A stretch of 64,000 nt of DNA, taken from the NCBI GenBank assembly GCA_019828595.1, contig JAHQRK010000022.1, positions 1,426,001-1,490,000 on the forward strand, in the 5' to 3' direction. The position numbers and the translations under genes were made by a program. The stretch's first letter is position 1; each line of letters opens with the position of its first letter. The notes under the pieces are model-generated. The model had not been told where the DNA came from and ran no database searches. It saw only the letters and a program-made list of their open reading frames with translations. The DNA comes from Aphanomyces cochlioides (lineage: Eukaryota > Oomycota > Saprolegniomycetes > Saprolegniales > Verrucalvaceae). Shown here piece by piece: positions 38,129-48,580 of the stretch.

Positions 38129-39241
38129 TCCTTTTTCGACCCAAATCAACTTTTTTTGCTTCCCGAATGATATCTCGGCCAATATTTTCTTCCCAACACA
38201 CGCTATCTCTTATGGCACCTCACATGCTCTTCTTTCAACCGCATCACAACCCGTCATCCCCGCACGCCGACGAAATGCGTGTAAAATGACAAAAGTACTA
38301 GACTTTGCGTCTCCATTTCTCATCCATGAGGCAAGTGTACCAATCATAAAACACGCATAAATAGAACAGTTCAAACTGGACTTTCACCGAGACCCTGACA
38401 CGACAAATATTCCATCTCAGTTTCACTTCAGAAAGGACGATTTTAAATCCTCATTGACTTGGAGGGGACGCTACTTGAGAAACCCTTCCAGTCATTCCTT
38501 ACTCTCTTCAAAGCAACAAACTTTTCCAAAATGGACCCAACTTAAACTTAACCACACTAAACAAATCTCAACAACAGGTAGCTCCAAAGAAACAGCGATT
38601 CGTTCAAATGAATACACAATCGTATCAACCGAGCGCTGGATAGACACATCCACTCGACCTCAGAGTATGTCTCTCAAAACAATGACAGACAAGATGGAAG
38701 AGAGCATCCAATTGGACCGTTGGAACTTATTATAGATTCCAAGATACATATATGTAGATGATTACAGGAGGTCCATCGTTCCCTGTGAGTTTGTGTGTTT
38801 AGACTCGTTTTTTGTGGGAGGGGGCGATGATCCGCTTTTGGTTTGAAATGAAAGTATTTGAATAGGTCTACGAGAGGAGACAAACTTTTTCTCCCAAGCC
38901 CTTCGAGTATTGCATGTTGGCGAGGACTGACCACTCAGTTTGTCTAGGCTTTGGTTGCGAAAATAGAGTGCGCTGAAGGATTTTTGTGTCCAGAGTCGTC
39001 GTGAATGGTATGGAAACAGATCACAGACGTGGAGAGAGGAGATGATGTTTGTGACTTGTGAGGTCGAGTCTATCGTGGGCCGTGTGGTGACAGGATGTTA
39101 GTATAGGCGATGTTGTTGTGTGTGCTGACGTGATGGGTTTGGCGTTGAATGTGTGACAAGGATAGCGTTCCAATGGTTGTGAGAGGGTGCTGGTATGTGA
39201 TTGATGTGAATGATGAGCAAGGTAGGCATAGTAGACATGGA

Positions 39242-39314
39242 GGTCTTATAGTGTAGCGGTTATCACGTCTCCTTGACGTGGAGAAGGTCCCCGGTTCAAG
39301 TCCGGGTAAGACCA
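39242..39314 (+). tRNA. tRNA-Val(GAC), intact copy 22
   Basis: Unchanged tRNA and terminator. Confidence 0.95.
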
Positions 39315-40427
39315 TCCTTTTTCGACCCAAATCAACTTTTTTTGCTTCCCGAATGATATCTCGGCCAATATTTTCTTCCCAACACACGCTATCTCTTATG
39401 GCACCTCACATGCTCTTCTTTCAACCGCATCACAACCCGTCATCCCCGCACGCCGACGAAATGCGTGTAAAATGACAAAAGTACTAGACTTTGCGTCTCC
39501 ATTTCTCATCCATGAGGCAAGTGTACCAATCATAAAACACGCATAAATAGAACAGTTCAAACTGGACTTTCACCGAGACCCTGACACGACAAATATTCCA
39601 TCTCAGTTTCACTTCAGAAAGGACGATTTTAAATCCTCATTGACTTGGAGGGGACGCTACTTGAGAAACCCTTCCAGTCATTCCTTACTCTCTTCAAAGC
39701 AACAAACTTTTCCAAAATGGACCCAACTTAAACTTAACCACACTAAACAAATCTCAACAACAGGTAGCTCCAAAGAAACAGCGATTCGTTCAAATGAATA
39801 CACAATCGTATCAACCGAGCGCTGGATAGACACATCCACTCGACCTCAGAGTATGTCTCTCAAAACAATGACAGACAAGATGGAAGAGAGCATCCAATTG
39901 GACCGTTGGAACTTATTATAGATTCCAAGATACATATATGTAGATGATTACAGGAGGTCCATCGTTCCCTGTGAGTTTGTGTGTTTAGACTCGTTTTTTG
40001 TGGGAGGGGGCGATGATCCGCTTTTGGTTTGAAATGAAAGTATTTGAATAGGTCTACGAGAGGAGACAAACTTTTTCTCCCAAGCCCTTCGAGTATTGCA
40101 TGTTGGCGAGGACTGACCACTCAGTTTGTCTAGGCTTTGGTTGCGAAAATAGAGTGCGCTGAAGGATTTTTGTGTCCAGAGTCGTCGTGAATGGTATGGA
40201 AACAGATCACAGACGTGGAGAGAGGAGATGATGTTTGTGACTTGTGAGGTCGAGTCTATCGTGGGCCGTGTGGTGACAGGATGTTAGTATAGGCGATGTT
40301 GTTGTGTGTGCTGACGTGATGGGTTTGGCGTTGAATGTGTGACAAGGATAGCGTTCCAATGGTTGTGAGAGGGTGCTGGTATGTGATTGATGTGAATGAT
40401 GAGCAAGGTAGGCATAGTAGACATGGA

Positions 40428-40500
40428 GGTCTTATAGTGTAGCGGTTATCACGTCTCCTTGACGTGGAGAAGGTCCCCGGTTCAAGTCCGGGTAAGACCA
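40428..40500 (+). tRNA. tRNA-Val(GAC), intact copy 23
   Basis: Unchanged; the unit that follows carries the long LINE. Confidence 0.95.
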
Positions 40501-41642
40501 TCCTTTTTCGACCCAAATCAACTTTTTTTGCTTCCCGAATGATATCTCGGCCAATATTTTCTTCCCAACACACGCTATCTCTTATGGCACCTCACATGCT
40601 CTTCTTTCAACCGCATCACAACCCGTCATCCCCGCACGCCGACGAAATGCGTGTAAAATGACAAAAGTACTAGACTTTGCGTCTCCATTTCTCATCCATG
40701 AGGCAAGTGTACCAATCATAAAACACGCATAAATAGAACAGTTCAAACTGGACTTTCACCGAGACCCTGACACGACAAATATTCCATCTCAGTTTCACTT
40801 CAGAAAGGACGATTTTAAATCCTCATTGACTTGGAGGGGACGCTACTTGAGAAACCCTTCCAGTCATTCCTTACTCTCTTCAAAGCAACAAACTTTTCCA
40901 AAATGGACCCAACTTAAACTTAACCACACTAAACAAATCTCAACAACAGGTAGCTCCAAAGAAACAGCGATTCGTTCAAATGAATACACAATCGTATCAA
41001 CCGAGCGCTGGATAGACACATCCACTCGACCTCAGAGTATGTCTCTCAAAACAATGACAGACAAGATGGAAGAGAGCATCCAATTGGACCGTTGGAACTT
41101 ATTATAGATTCCAAGATACATATATGTAGATGATTACAGGAGGTCCATCGTTCCCTGTGAGTTTGTGTGTTTAGACTCGTTTTTTGTGGGAGGGGGCGAT
41201 GATCCGCTTTTGGTTTGAAATGAAAGTATTTGAATAGGTCTACGAGAGGAGACAAACTTTTTCTCCCAAGCCCTTCGAGTATTGCATGTTGGCGAGGACT
41301 GACCACTCAGTTTGTCTAGGCTTTGGTTGCGAAAATAGAGTGCGCTGAAGGATTTTTGTGTCCAGAGTCGTCGTGAATGGTATGGAAACAGATCACAGAC
41401 GTGGAGAGAGGAGATGATGTTTGTGACTTGTGAGGTCGAGTCTATCGTGGGCCGTGTGGTGACAGGATGTTAGTATAGGCGATGTTGTTGTGTGTGCTGA
41501 CGTGATGGGTTTGGCGTTGAATGTGTGACAAGGATAGCGTTCCAATGGTTGTGAGAGGGTGCTGGTATGTGATTGATGTGAATGATGAGCAAGGTAGGCA
41601 TAGTAGACATGGAGGTCTTATAGTGTAGCGGTTATCACGTCT

Positions 41643-41657
41643 CCTTGACGTGGAGAA
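41643..41657 (+). repeat. Left target-site duplication of LINE 1
   Basis: CCTTGACGTGGAGAA, tRNA nt 30-44, is repeated at 48566-48580. The stagger implies a first (bottom-strand) nick between tRNA nt 29 and 30 and a second (top-strand) cut after nt 44. Confidence 0.92.
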
Positions 41658-41658
41658 T

Positions 41659-41943
41659 CTGTGCCTGAAAGACAAAGTCCACCGTTGGCCCAATTGCAAT
41701 TTAATCACGGACGCCTCCTTGATTAAATTAATTTCCAGTCCTGCTGCTGGAAACCTGGTGCAACATCATAAAATTGAAGAAGAGTTGAGCCATATTGTGA
41801 AAGATCTGGCACTCCAAACAATTGACCCTACGAAGTGTTTTGACTCGGATACTGATGCCTTGTTAACTTTACTTCCGGACGAAAAGGCTCCTGAACTCGA
41901 CTACAAAGAACTTGGCGATGGTGACAATGCAGACTCCAATTGA
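41659..41943 (+). CDS. LINE ORF1, C-terminal fragment (5'-truncated)
   Basis: This open frame of 94 codons runs in from the target-site duplication and ends at TGA 41941-41943. The apparent GTG start at 41650 lies in tRNA sequence, so the true start is missing. The fragment ends in an acidic tail rich in D and E (about the last 40 residues). No zinc knuckle or RRM is visible in what remains. By position before ORF2 it is taken as the end of ORF1, which in related LINEs encodes an RNA-binding chaperone. The function here is an inference from position only. Confidence 0.6.
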   Translation: MCLKDKVHRWPNCNLITDASLIKLISSPAAGNLVQHHKIEEELSHIVKDLALQTIDPTKCFDSDTDALLTLLPDEKAPELDYKELGDGDNADSN

Positions 41944-42043
41944 CTCGCCAACACACAAAATCAATTAAAACCACAATCACCACACCCCGACCCAAACCAA
42001 CACAACGACTTGAAGTCAAAAAATCAAAACCCAAATATTAATC

Positions 42044-45000
42044 ATGACCGTGACCACAATTAACGCGCTACCACAAGCCATTATCGACTGGGATATTAGC
42101 TTGTTTTCTCTCAACACAAATGGTCTCTCCAACTCTTTCCACCACCTTCTCAAGAACTTTCTCCTCAAAAACTCTATCTCACTTATCCAAGAAACTCGAC
42201 TGCCTTACCCCAGCGACCATGGCAAAATCAATTTCTACTGGAAAAAACATACCAACCAACAAGGCACTTTCTTCTACGAGGAGCCAATTTATTCCATCAG
42301 CAATACCTCTCATCCTACTGGAGGCCTTGCTACATTTATTCATCCTGACTGCCCTCTGGACAATTGCACCAATTTAAACCACTCTTGGGACAAACCTCTC
42401 CTCCGTGGTCGTTATTTACTTATATCGGCCACTCTGGACAATATACCGGTTTTTATTCACAACATCTATGCTCCGTACGACTATCACGACCGTGTGGATT
42501 TTTTTAATGATCTGCCTCGCGATTTTCCACCCGAAGCTTTTCATATTGTTGGTGGCGACTTTAACGTTATTTTCTCCCCAACATTAGATTCATGCCGTCC
42601 TTCGACTCATGCGACCCATGGCTCATATGAACTCAACCTATGGCTACAAGATTTACACCTCGTTGACATTTTCCGTCAACAAAATCCACTGAAACGTGCT
42701 TTCACAAGTCCAAAATTTGTCAATCGGCTTGACTATATTTTCATCTCGTCTGCTATGGCATCCCTACGTCATCTGAAATTTTGTCACCTGGAACTAATTC
42801 CTCATGCTGACCACACTCCCTGCAAATTATTGACCAAACGTCCAGCAGTATCAATGGGACCTGGTCCATGGAAAACACCACAATGGGTTCTCAACAATGA
42901 CAAGGCCAAATTAATTATCTCTCGTCAACTTGAAACCTTCCTTACCAAGACCCAATTAAACTCAAATGTTGGTCTACATTTCGACACCATGATCACCAAC
43001 ATGCGAAATCAATTAAAATACCTACACGACGAGTTGGTCGAAAATCAACAAAGGCCTCTCAAGAAATTATCTATGGATTTGGCTTTATTGATTCGGGATT
43101 ACCAAAACGCCCCATGTGCGTCCTTGATGGCACGTATCAAAACAATTCAAGCTGCCATACATGAATATCATGACAGGAAAAAAGTCCTACGGGAAGATAC
43201 TGCTATGCAAACTCATCTCGAGAAAGCGGAAAGGTGTACCAAATTTCACCTGAAGCCACCTCGCACAATCCCTTTACAAAAATCTCCCTTCAAGGCACTC
43301 AAAATGTCCAATGGAAATATTGCTTCTGATCAACAATCAATTTCCTCGACACTCCACGAGTTTTATTCTGACCTGTATGGCGACCATGAGGCAGTTGACA
43401 AGGAAAGAATGGCCAAGTATTTAAAAACTCTGATATCTCGCCGACTCAATATCGACGACAAGAGATTTATTGGGGCTCCTCTCACGGCAAACGAATTTTA
43501 TTTTGCCATTAAACACTCCAAACGGAATTCAACTCCTGGGCCAAATTCACTGCCCTACGAAATTTTGAAAATGTTTCCCCATGAATGGTCCCTGGCTTTG
43601 GAAATGCTATACTATTACCAAATCAACTCTCACTCCAACTTGGCACCCTCCCAATTGACAAGTTTAATTGTACTGCTGTACAAAAAGGACGACAAACTAC
43701 TCCCAAAAAATTACCGTCCCATCAGCTTGGTCAATATCGACGTGAAAATCCTCACAATGGTCCTTGCAGAACGAATGCAGAGAATCATTCAGTCGATAGT
43801 CCACCCGGATCAAACAGGTTTTATTCGTGGTCGATCAATCCAAACCAATTTACTGCGCTTGGAAGACCTGAATCACTTTATGAAGTTTTATTCCTCCGAG
43901 TCTATTGTGGCCCTCTTGGACTTTGAAAAAGCCTTTGATAGGGTCAACCATTCCTATTTATTGGCAACCCTGAAGGAATTTAATTTTCCACCGTCCTTTC
44001 TCAACATGGTCAAAGTGCTTTATTCAAATCGTCGTGGACGAATTATTGTCAATGGACATTTATCCAACCCATTTAAGATCCAACGTGGTGTTTTACAAGG
44101 CGACCCATTATCACCTCTTTTATTTGTCTTGGCGCTAGAACCTATGTGTTTAGCCATACGCAAGAGAAAAGATTTGGGCATACGAATTGGTCATCACACT
44201 CACACCGGGAGCTATTATGCAGACGACTCCCAATTGTACTCCAAAAATACATCGACGTTGCAACTCCAACTCGACATCGTCAAAAAATTCTGTGATATCT
44301 CTGGTTTCAAGTTAAATCTCTCCAAGACAGAATTATTAACCCATGCCAATTTACCTCCAGACCTGGCACCTTTGGCTATTACTGATGACAAACCTGCTAA
44401 ATCGTTGGGCCTTTTAATTTCTCCCAACATCACAGCCACAACACGTTTAAATTCGCTATTGGAGAAATTGGTCTCAAGAACACAACTATGGTCTTATCGA
44501 GCACGAACCCTACCCGGAAAAGTGACAATCCTAAGGTCAATTTGTTTTCCTGTGCTCTGGTATCAACTCCAATTTATTCCGATCGACAAAGAATATGCCA
44601 AACTATTCGACAAGGTCGCCAAGCAATTTATTCACGGCGATACAATTGATCCATATTCGACTCAACGTTATTTGCATCAATTCAACTCGGACATTATTTT
44701 CCTTCCAAAAGCACAAGGTGGTCTCGGATTTAAATCGTCTACCCACTGGTGGTCAAAACTACACCGGGTCATGACCTTTAAATGCTTCAAGCTACTCCTA
44801 GCACCACCTCACAACTCGTATGGTCAAACGAAATTGCCAGCATGGCTATCCATTGGAGAATATTTACTCTCCAGAGCCTTCAGTCCATGGGGAAATTTTT
44901 ATGATCTCCTTTTCATGAGTCCACACTCTAGTATGTACAAAGCCATATCCCACCAAGATAAGGTTCCACCTCTCTGGTCAGCATTTACTCGACTATGGTT

Positions 45001-46129
45001 ATCCTTATCTCCAACCCCACTTAAATTTCCCACAGTTCAAGTCGATGGAAATTTTCCACTTTGGCACAATCAATTCTTACCCTTGGAGAAAACTGTCTTT
45101 GAACACTGCTATCCAAAGACTTATGATTATGCTGTATCACTGGCAAAATTAAATTTTACCCATGTTCGCCACCTACTCGATGAAAATGGCAATCTTATGG
45201 ATCGGAAAATCCTGTTAGATTGGATTAAATCTCAATGCTCAAGACGCCATTTAGCCACTCCCGATCATAAATGGTGGTATGCTCTACACGGAAGACTTAA
45301 GTCTATCCTTCCATCTCCACCCGAGGACACAGAAATTAATTTTCGTCAGCCTACACCTTATCGGCAAACGGCTACCGAAATTACTTGGGCTGGAAATTTT
45401 AAAGATGGCTTTTTACCCTTTATTGATGCCACCTTGGATGATTTAACTCATGAATTTAAATCCAAATCAGCTCAGGAGGTTTTACCCACAGCGCATTTAT
45501 TGGTACCCTCGGATTTTTATGCCCACAAGGAAAATATTAAAGTGGTCGCATTCTACAGGCAGCCCAAATTTATTCTGCCAACGTATAGTGCTTTCATATA
45601 TCGACTGCTTATACGAGCCTTACCTCTCCGATACAAATTCAAGTACTCGGACGATATCCCGAACACTTGTATTTTCTGTCATGAAGTGGAGACGTATAAA
45701 CATTTCACCTTGGACTGTCCATATACTCGAGCATGTTGGAGTCCATTTAAATCCATGGCCAGATCCCTTAACTTTACTTGGCCAACTACCATGGAAAAAA
45801 TATTCTTCTCTCCTATAGCACTCCAAGACAAAGACCTCCAAGCTGGATTTAATTTGCTGTGGCCAATTTTTTTATCTTGTATTTGGTATACAATATGGAA
45901 AACTCGGTGCGACCGGATTTACCGTCCAGATTTACCTAACAAAACACCTATGACGATATCCAGCTTAGCAGGACACATTATAAAGCGGCATCTGTACCAA
46001 GTCAATCGAGCCTCCTTGGACGACTCCACGAAGGCTTCCTTGACATCGGTGCTTCATAGTTTGCACCAGAATGAGTGGTTCTCTGCCCAAATCTTACCAC
46101 AATCTCAAAACGAGACCTTGGAACCTTAA
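42044..46129 (+). CDS. LINE ORF2: AP endonuclease-reverse transcriptase, intact, 1,361 aa
   Basis: This is the enzyme for target-primed reverse transcription: it nicks the target and copies element RNA from the exposed 3' end. The N-terminal AP endonuclease (about 14-262) keeps N24 (LNTNG), E50 (QET), Y142 (IYAP), D172/N174 (GGDFN), D230 (RLDYIF) and D256/H257 (ADHTP). The reverse transcriptase (about 415-810) shows LLYKKDD (544-550), NYRPISL (556-562), the catalytic D626 in LLDFEKAFD, GVLQGDPLSP (682-691) and YADD (725-728). A C-terminal C-X2-C-X7-H-X4-C knuckle (C1209, C1212, H1220, C1225) matches the zf-RVT type. No RNase H was recognised. The ATG at 42044 starts ahead of the endonuclease, 100 bp after ORF1 and in another frame. 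All catalytic motifs are present and there is no internal stop, so the protein may be active. The length is slightly above the usual ~1,275-1,310 aa for L1/Tx1. Confidence 0.96.
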   Translation: MTVTTINALPQAIIDWDISLFSLNTNGLSNSFHHLLKNFLLKNSISLIQETRLPYPSDHGKINFYWKKHTNQQGTFFYEEPIYSISNTSHPTGGLATFIHPDCPLDNCTNLNHSWDKPLLRGRYLLISATLDNIPVFIHNIYAPYDYHDRVDFFNDLPRDFPPEAFHIVGGDFNVIFSPTLDSCRPSTHATHGSYELNLWLQDLHLVDIFRQQNPLKRAFTSPKFVNRLDYIFISSAMASLRHLKFCHLELIPHADHTPCKLLTKRPAVSMGPGPWKTPQWVLNNDKAKLIISRQLETFLTKTQLNSNVGLHFDTMITNMRNQLKYLHDELVENQQRPLKKLSMDLALLIRDYQNAPCASLMARIKTIQAAIHEYHDRKKVLREDTAMQTHLEKAERCTKFHLKPPRTIPLQKSPFKALKMSNGNIASDQQSISSTLHEFYSDLYGDHEAVDKERMAKYLKTLISRRLNIDDKRFIGAPLTANEFYFAIKHSKRNSTPGPNSLPYEILKMFPHEWSLALEMLYYYQINSHSNLAPSQLTSLIVLLYKKDDKLLPKNYRPISLVNIDVKILTMVLAERMQRIIQSIVHPDQTGFIRGRSIQTNLLRLEDLNHFMKFYSSESIVALLDFEKAFDRVNHSYLLATLKEFNFPPSFLNMVKVLYSNRRGRIIVNGHLSNPFKIQRGVLQGDPLSPLLFVLALEPMCLAIRKRKDLGIRIGHHTHTGSYYADDSQLYSKNTSTLQLQLDIVKKFCDISGFKLNLSKTELLTHANLPPDLAPLAITDDKPAKSLGLLISPNITATTRLNSLLEKLVSRTQLWSYRARTLPGKVTILRSICFPVLWYQLQFIPIDKEYAKLFDKVAKQFIHGDTIDPYSTQRYLHQFNSDIIFLPKAQGGLGFKSSTHWWSKLHRVMTFKCFKLLLAPPHNSYGQTKLPAWLSIGEYLLSRAFSPWGNFYDLLFMSPHSSMYKAISHQDKVPPLWSAFTRLWLSLSPTPLKFPTVQVDGNFPLWHNQFLPLEKTVFEHCYPKTYDYAVSLAKLNFTHVRHLLDENGNLMDRKILLDWIKSQCSRRHLATPDHKWWYALHGRLKSILPSPPEDTEINFRQPTPYRQTATEITWAGNFKDGFLPFIDATLDDLTHEFKSKSAQEVLPTAHLLVPSDFYAHKENIKVVAFYRQPKFILPTYSAFIYRLLIRALPLRYKFKYSDDIPNTCIFCHEVETYKHFTLDCPYTRACWSPFKSMARSLNFTWPTTMEKIFFSPIALQDKDLQAGFNLLWPIFLSCIWYTIWKTRCDRIYRPDLPNKTPMTISSLAGHIIKRHLYQVNRASLDDSTKASLTSVLHSLHQNEWFSAQILPQSQNETLEP

Positions 46130-47247
46130 AAGGCATGTTATATTGCAACCTTTGAAGAAATTCACCTAAGTCACCCAAACCAATGGGAAAACTCAAAGTG
46201 GATTTTCTCGCGACCCACTTGGCCTTTTCATGCGTTTGATGGCTCGTTAGCCCCAGCTAACAGAGCTCTATGGACACACCAAGTAACTTTATCTCATGCC
46301 GAGTCGTTCACAAAATCGACTTGACTTTATCCGTTCACCCAAAATGGCAAAACTATCGACAACTCTGGCATTGCTCTGACGATCATTTCAGACATTCTAA
46401 TGGTCTTCAGGGTTGCTAGACATCCCAAGCAGACAAACGCAAGCGTTAGATTGCAAAAAAGTGCAGTGGTTCTCTCACAACAACACTTTGAAAATTGTTA
46501 CGACGTCTCCCCCTGGGGGCGAAATCTCAAAATCGAGTGCACACTTTTTGTTCGGAAAAATTGCGCCACGGTGCCTAAAAGATTCTCCCATGTCTCCTCC
46601 TCAAGATGTGCCAGTTTGCGAGTGCTCAAACCTCGCCAAACTCGCGAAACAAAATTCGAAAGGAAATTCGACCCGGTGACACCCATTTTGAACCGGTTTC
46701 AACCCGTCACCAAAAGTGAAATTTCTCTCGACCTACTGCGTGGATTTCTACGTTTAGTGGCTTGTTATCTCAGTTGAATCGAGCTCTATGCCGAGACCAA
46801 CTAGCACATATTGCAGATCTATGGTTCAAAACCACGAACCCATTTTGGACTGTCACCCAAACCGGTGAAACACCAGGACAACTCGAACGCTTCCCCTACG
46901 GTCACCGAGTGACATCTAGGGGTCTAGTGGGTGGCTCCACCACTTATTACGACTAGCCAAAGCGTTAGAACGCCCTGAAACATCCTGGTTTGCTCGCAAT
47001 CCTCAATCCAAAATGTCAACCGCCCCTATCCACCGGCTACAAAACCTTAAGTCGGCTACAGGTCGCAAATCATTTCCAATCGACCGGCTATGACTCTTTT
47101 CCATCCTATCATGGCTAGACGAGTGTTTTAAGCCATCAAGAGCGATGATTGAAGCCCTGGAACCTACTTGCCGTCGCCCCGACAACTTTTGGTGAAATGG
47201 CTAAAACTCATCGGAATGGCTCCTGAACGCAAATCAACTCCGATCGC

Positions 47248-47487
47248 CCAACTTAGAGTTGGAGAGGCTCGAGAATGTCCTCGCGATGGATTTGAGCTAT
47301 CAAGCACCATGATAGCAGCACAGGAACCCAACTTCCGATTCCAAACCATTTTGAGCCGATAAGGCTCCAAAACGACCATCGTAGCTCATTTCAGCTACAC
47401 GACTCTATATGCACCGATTAATATGGTGCATCCACCGCTAGCCTCCATTGATGGAGGACACCAAGTATGGCTATCTATCTCATAGCC
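47248..47487 (+). other. Tandem hairpin cluster in the LINE 3' UTR
   Basis: Seven perfect inverted repeats follow one another in 240 bp. Their stems are CCAACT/AGTTGG (47248-47262), GCTATCA/TGATAGC (47296-47316), GAGCC/GGCTC (47353-47367), GTAGCT/AGCTAC (47381-47398), ATGCACC/GGTGCAT (47409-47431), CCTCCA/TGGAGG (47442-47457) and GGCTAT/ATAGCC (47469-47487). Loops are 3-9 nt. The same order recurs in the truncated LINE copy. The role is unknown; binding of ORF2 protein or RNA stability are possible. Confidence 0.7.
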
Positions 47488-47730
47488 GTTCGGAAGTTAT
47501 GACTCCTTCAAATTTGGCCGCCGAGACGCCCGATTGGAAAAAACACTGGTTTTGGCTAGCGCTCTCCCGCTACACACTACCTATGGCGATTCTAATGGTG
47601 CGCTATCCTTCGTACGTATCGTCGCTACGATTCTGCCAAGTGGCTCCATGCACCGCGGCGCCGTTCGAAATCCAGCTCCGACGATGCTCGCGCTCGAGAC
47701 CTATCCGCGCATGGCGCATGTCAAAATGGC

Positions 47731-47771
47731 ACCTCCCAAATATTTTACCCTTTTTATTATTTTTGGGAGGT
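47731..47771 (+). other. 10-bp stem-loop in the LINE 3' UTR
   Basis: ACCTCCCAAA (47731-47740) pairs with TTTGGGAGGT (47762-47771) around a T-rich 21-nt loop. In the second LINE copy the outermost A is T, leaving 9 bp, and the loop has one extra T. Confidence 0.6.
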
Positions 47772-48523
47772 TTACCCCAAAAGCCCAACCCACAAGGGAT
47801 TTTCCCTCTATCTCGCCACCATCAACTCCGACGAAGACGCTCCTGAAATCAACTTTGCTTGTCATGGAACGACCGACCTCGTTGATTTTTTTGGCTGGTC
47901 AAATCGTCCAAGAACATTTTACTTTGGATGGTCTTTTCTCTCAAACCCAGCTTTTCCCATGGATCCAGCGATTTAATTCGGCCTCCTGAGGTCGAATTAA
48001 ATTGGCCACGACCTTTTTGGATTTTTTGGGCTCCTACCTCTTGCCAATTTATTTTCCTTGGGCCTGATTTTACTCTGTTTCGACCCTTTTGTCAATTTTT
48101 GGCCTTCCTCTCCTGTCGATTTATTTATTCATGGATCGACCCCAACTCAAGCTTTTATTTACTTGGCCTTTTTCACTGCGTACCTCCACTTGGAATTTTT
48201 ATCAAGACTTTTGTATACAAATTTTCAAGTCCTCCACAGTCAACCCGAAATTGCCTCGTATCTCGCCACCACCAACTCGGATCAAGATGGTCATGAAAAG
48301 AAAGTTGCTTGTATGGCTCTTCTCTATACTGTTGAATTTTTTCACAGCCTGAATCGCCATGCAACATTTTCTTTCTGCCATGGTTCCTCCAAATTACCCC
48401 ACACCCAAGTCTATTTCGGTTAAGCAACACTGGACGATTTTCCACAAGAACCTTCCAAGGTCACATTTCGCAACACATATTTATTATGCGACCTATGAAG
48501 CCAAAATCGAAAGTCTAGTTTGC

Positions 48524-48537
48524 GGCCCTTTTGGGCC
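48524..48537 (+). other. Terminal hairpin of the LINE
   Basis: GGCCC-TTTT-GGGCC forms a 5-bp GC stem with a TTTT loop, 28 nt before the 3' end. It is repeated at 58572-58585 in LINE 2. Hairpins near the 3' end are recognition signals for the reverse transcriptase in stringent-type LINEs; a similar role here is inference. Confidence 0.6.
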
Positions 48538-48549
48538 ATATTAATTCTT

Positions 48550-48565
48550 TAATATACTCAGTTAA
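48550..48565 (+). repeat. LINE 3' tail shared with the SINE
   Basis: TAATATACTCA followed by GTTAA directly meets the target duplication. The SINE has the same 11 bases at the same distance from its junction (5438-5448). Confidence 0.75.
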
Positions 48566-48580
48566 CCTTGACGTGGAGAA
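48566..48580 (+). repeat. Right target-site duplication of LINE 1
   Basis: The second copy of CCTTGACGTGGAGAA. It continues into tRNA nt 45-73 and the T5 terminator. Confidence 0.92.

Larger units (their letters stand above)
41658..48565 (+). mobile_element. Site-specific APE-type LINE (non-LTR retrotransposon), LINE 1
   Basis: This 6,908-bp element lies within the tRNA anticodon arm, in tRNA orientation. It has no terminal repeats of its own and no poly(A) tail. Its order is the end of ORF1 (to 41943), a 100-bp gap, ORF2 (42044-46129) and a long 3' UTR (46130-48565). The 5' end cuts into ORF1, so the copy is 5'-truncated even though ORF2 is complete. The APE plus RT plus C-terminal CCHC layout fits the L1/Tx1 group, where target-specific members in multicopy RNA genes are known. 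Clade placement needs a tree and is tentative. Confidence 0.93.
46130..48565 (+). other. LINE 3' UTR, 2.4 kb, structured
   Basis: This long non-coding stretch lies between the ORF2 stop and the 3' junction. It contains a dense run of short hairpins (47248-47487), a 10-bp stem (47731-47771), an 11-bp GC palindrome (CCCCCTGGGGG, 46509-46519) and a terminal hairpin just before the end. From about 47800 it also holds coding-looking remnants, including two diverged ~60-bp repeats at 47809 and 48259. The short open frames here are shifted or lack support. The second LINE copy keeps 46395 onward. Confidence 0.85.

Noticed and set aside
41650..41943. ORF1 fragment as a complete 97-aa gene starting at GTG 41650
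   Set aside because: The start codon lies in the tRNA target duplication, not in the LINE, and LINE ORFs are not expected to start at GTG.
43585..43926. 113-aa frame overlapping ORF2, and similar overlapping frames at 42120, 45450 and on the minus strand
   Set aside because: They are shadows of ORF2 in other frames, without domains.
46400..48544. Open frames of 60-150 aa in the LINE 3' UTR (and at 56447-58592)
   Set aside because: They overlap each other in several frames and some are shifted between the two LINE copies. I kept only the repeat at 47809/48259 as an observation.
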